Of a stretch of 56,014 nucleotides of DNA, positions 54,762 through 56,014 are shown one piece after another; the stretch's first letter is position 1; every line of letters starts with the position of its first letter. Origin of the DNA: Methylobacterium sp. (lineage in GTDB: Bacteria; Pseudomonadota; Alphaproteobacteria; Rhizobiales; Beijerinckiaceae); NCBI RefSeq assembly GCF_019750675.1, contig NZ_JAIEOF010000164.1, forward strand, positions 1 to 56,014. Reading direction: 5' to 3'. The translations under genes were made by a program, and so were the position numbers. A model generated the notes under the pieces. The model ran no database searches, was not told the DNA's origin, and saw only the letters and a program-made list of their open reading frames with translations.

Positions 54762-56014
54762 GCGCGGCGCTCGGCCGTCTCGTCGGCGGCGTTCAGGGGG
54801 GCGGCCTCCGGCAGCCGCACGGTCGCGGCGGCCTGGGCGGCGAGGCCCTCGGCGCGGCCGACGAAGCCGAGCTTCTCGGTGGTGGTCGCCTTGATCGAGA
54901 CCGAACTCAGCGGCACGCCCGCGATCTCGGCGATGCGGGCGCGGATCGCCTCCCGATGGGCGCCGATCCGGGGCGCTTCGGCCAGGACCGTGATGTCGAG
55001 ATGGTCGATCTTGCCGCCGCGCGCCCGCACCAGCTCCACCGCGTGCGCCAGGAAGCGATCGGACGAGGCGCCGCGCCACTGCTCGTCGCTCGGCGGGAAG
55101 TGCGTGCCGATATCGCCGTCCGCGATGGCGCCGAGGAGCGCGTCGGTGAGGGCGTGCAGGGCCACGTCGCCGTCGGAATGGGCCAGCACGCCCCGGTCGG
55201 CGGGGATCTTCACGCCGCCGAGCCAGACATGGTCGCCTTCCGTGAAGGCGTGGACGTCGAAGCCGGTGCCGAGGCGGGTGACGTAGGTGGTCATGGGATG
55301 GGCCTCGCTCAGGGCGTCGGGGGTTTGGCCGGAGAAGCCGCGATCGGCCTCGATCAGGTCGGCCGGCTGGGTGATCTTGCGGTTGCGCGGGTCGCCCTCG
55401 AACACGACGACGGCGAGGCCGGCCCATTCGGCGAGGGCCCCGTCGTCGGTGAAGGCGTGGAGATCGGCTCCTGCCGCCCGGCGGTGGGCGTCGCGCAAGG
55501 GGCCGTAGGCGAAGGACTGGGGCGTCTGCACGGCGCGGAGATGCTCGCGCGCCGGCGTCTCGCGAACCCGCCCGGTGCCGTCGCCGAGATCCTCCACCAC
55601 CTTGATGGTGTCGGTGACGGCGATGCCCGGCACGGCGGCGCCGTGGTCGCGCCCGGCCACCAGCGCACGCTCAATCAGCGCGCGGTCCACGTGTGGGCGG
55701 GCGGCGTCGTGGACGAGAACGAGGTCCGGCGCGTCCGCGCCGTCCAGGGCCTCGAGCCCGGCGCGGACCGATTGCTGCCGGGTGGCCCCGCCGGGGACCG
55801 GCTCGGCGAGCTTGTCCCGGGTCGCGGCGTCGAGGTCGTCGAGGCAGGCGCGGTAGAAGTCGGCGGCGTCCGGCGCGATCACGGGCTGGATGCGGGCGAT
55901 GCCCGGATGGGCGGCCAGGGCCGCCAGCGTCCGGGTCAGCACGGCCTGGCCGCCGACGCGGCGGTACTGCTTCGGGGTGTCGCCGCCGATGCGGATACCG
56001 CGACCGGCCGCGAC
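54758..56014 (-). CDS. ispDF: Bifunctional IspD-IspF enzyme of MEP isoprenoid synthesis, start lies past the window
   Basis: N-terminal IspD (MEP cytidylyltransferase): AAGRGIRIGGDTPKQYRRVGGQAV (nucleotide loop and KQY) and VLVHDAARPHVDRALIERAL. C-terminal IspF (MECDP synthase), starting about residue 260: GTGFDVHAFTEGDHVWLGG (metal Asp and His), HSDGDVALHALTDALLGAIADGDIGTHFPP and EKLGFVGRAEG. The frame is open to the last base, and the residues before VAAGRG are missing, so only a few codons of the N-terminus are lost. The track's ATG at 55942 is internal. Adjacent to cinA in the usual alphaproteobacterial order. Confidence 0.94.
   Translation of the reverse strand, partial: VAAGRGIRIGGDTPKQYRRVGGQAVLTRTLAALAAHPGIARIQPVIAPDAADFYRACLDDLDAATRDKLAEPVPGGATRQQSVRAGLEALDGADAPDLVLVHDAARPHVDRALIERALVAGRDHGAAVPGIAVTDTIKVVEDLGDGTGRVRETPAREHLRAVQTPQSFAYGPLRDAHRRAAGADLHAFTDDGALAEWAGLAVVVFEGDPRNRKITQPADLIEADRGFSGQTPDALSEAHPMTTYVTRLGTGFDVHAFTEGDHVWLGGVKIPADRGVLAHSDGDVALHALTDALLGAIADGDIGTHFPPSDEQWRGASSDRFLAHAVELVRARGGKIDHLDITVLAEAPRIGAHREAIRARIAEIAGVPLSSVSIKATTTEKLGFVGRAEGLAAQAAATVRLPEAAPLNAADETAERRA

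Overview
The window is very GC-rich chromosomal DNA that reads like an alphaproteobacterium of the order Hyphomicrobiales, most likely Methylobacteriaceae (Methylobacterium/Methylorubrum). The pointers are a mesaconyl-CoA hydratase of the ethylmalonyl-CoA pathway, the ftsB-pdhABC-lpd-lipA-ratA-cinA-ispDF neighbourhood, an sdhCDAB operon, an E1-beta with its own lipoyl domain, a DUF5076 gene and several small secreted proteins of the methylobacterial type. This assignment is inference from gene content; no 16S or phylogenetic evidence is present. I see no prophage, integrase, transposase or CRISPR array.

Layout. 1-3.2 kb: end of a CoA-transferase gene, then small stress-type genes (an RMF/CrpP-like 57-residue protein, a Gly-rich secreted protein, an HD-domain small alarmone hydrolase candidate, a DUF3140 protein) and tRNA-Ala(CGC). 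3.4-7.2 kb: YggT protein, mesaconyl-CoA hydratase, TSUP exporter, L,D-transpeptidase. 7.5-12.1 kb: a two-gene RND efflux operon closed by strong hairpins. 12.2-16 kb: a long palindromic repeat and sdhCDAB. 16.1-23.6 kb: an anion permease, a two-domain glycosyltransferase, allophanate hydrolase, ureD and 3-mercaptopyruvate sulfurtransferase. 23.7-27.6 kb: small secreted proteins, then a coupled flippase/acetyltransferase pair. 28-31.2 kb: DEAD-box helicase and several small proteins, including a Tyr/Arg/Gly/Pro repeat protein.

31.2-39.5 kb holds the most interesting system. A zinc-ribbon HEIGH metallopeptidase is divergent to a tightly overlapping operon of transglutaminase-DUF2126, a fusion of circularly permuted ATP-grasp with an alpha-E domain, and a second transglutaminase. 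This is a conserved cluster whose chemistry is still undefined; it looks like a peptide or isopeptide ligation and cleavage pathway.

39.6-56 kb: MntR, a LysR regulator, ftsB, then the pyruvate dehydrogenase genes (pdhA, pdhB, DUF5076, pdhC, a DUF559 nuclease, lpdA), an orphan periplasmic binding protein, a GlsB-type membrane protein, lipoyl synthase (which matures the lipoyl domains of PdhB and PdhC), a RatA/COQ10-like protein, a small tyrosine phosphatase, an ABC exporter, CinA and the start-truncated ispDF.

Three imperfect palindromes of about 170 bp (12246-12423, 39487-39661, 51999-52165) share one core and are a dispersed intergenic repeat family. Three stress-type genes have matching upstream elements that resemble promoters of the alphaproteobacterial general-stress sigma factor EcfG.
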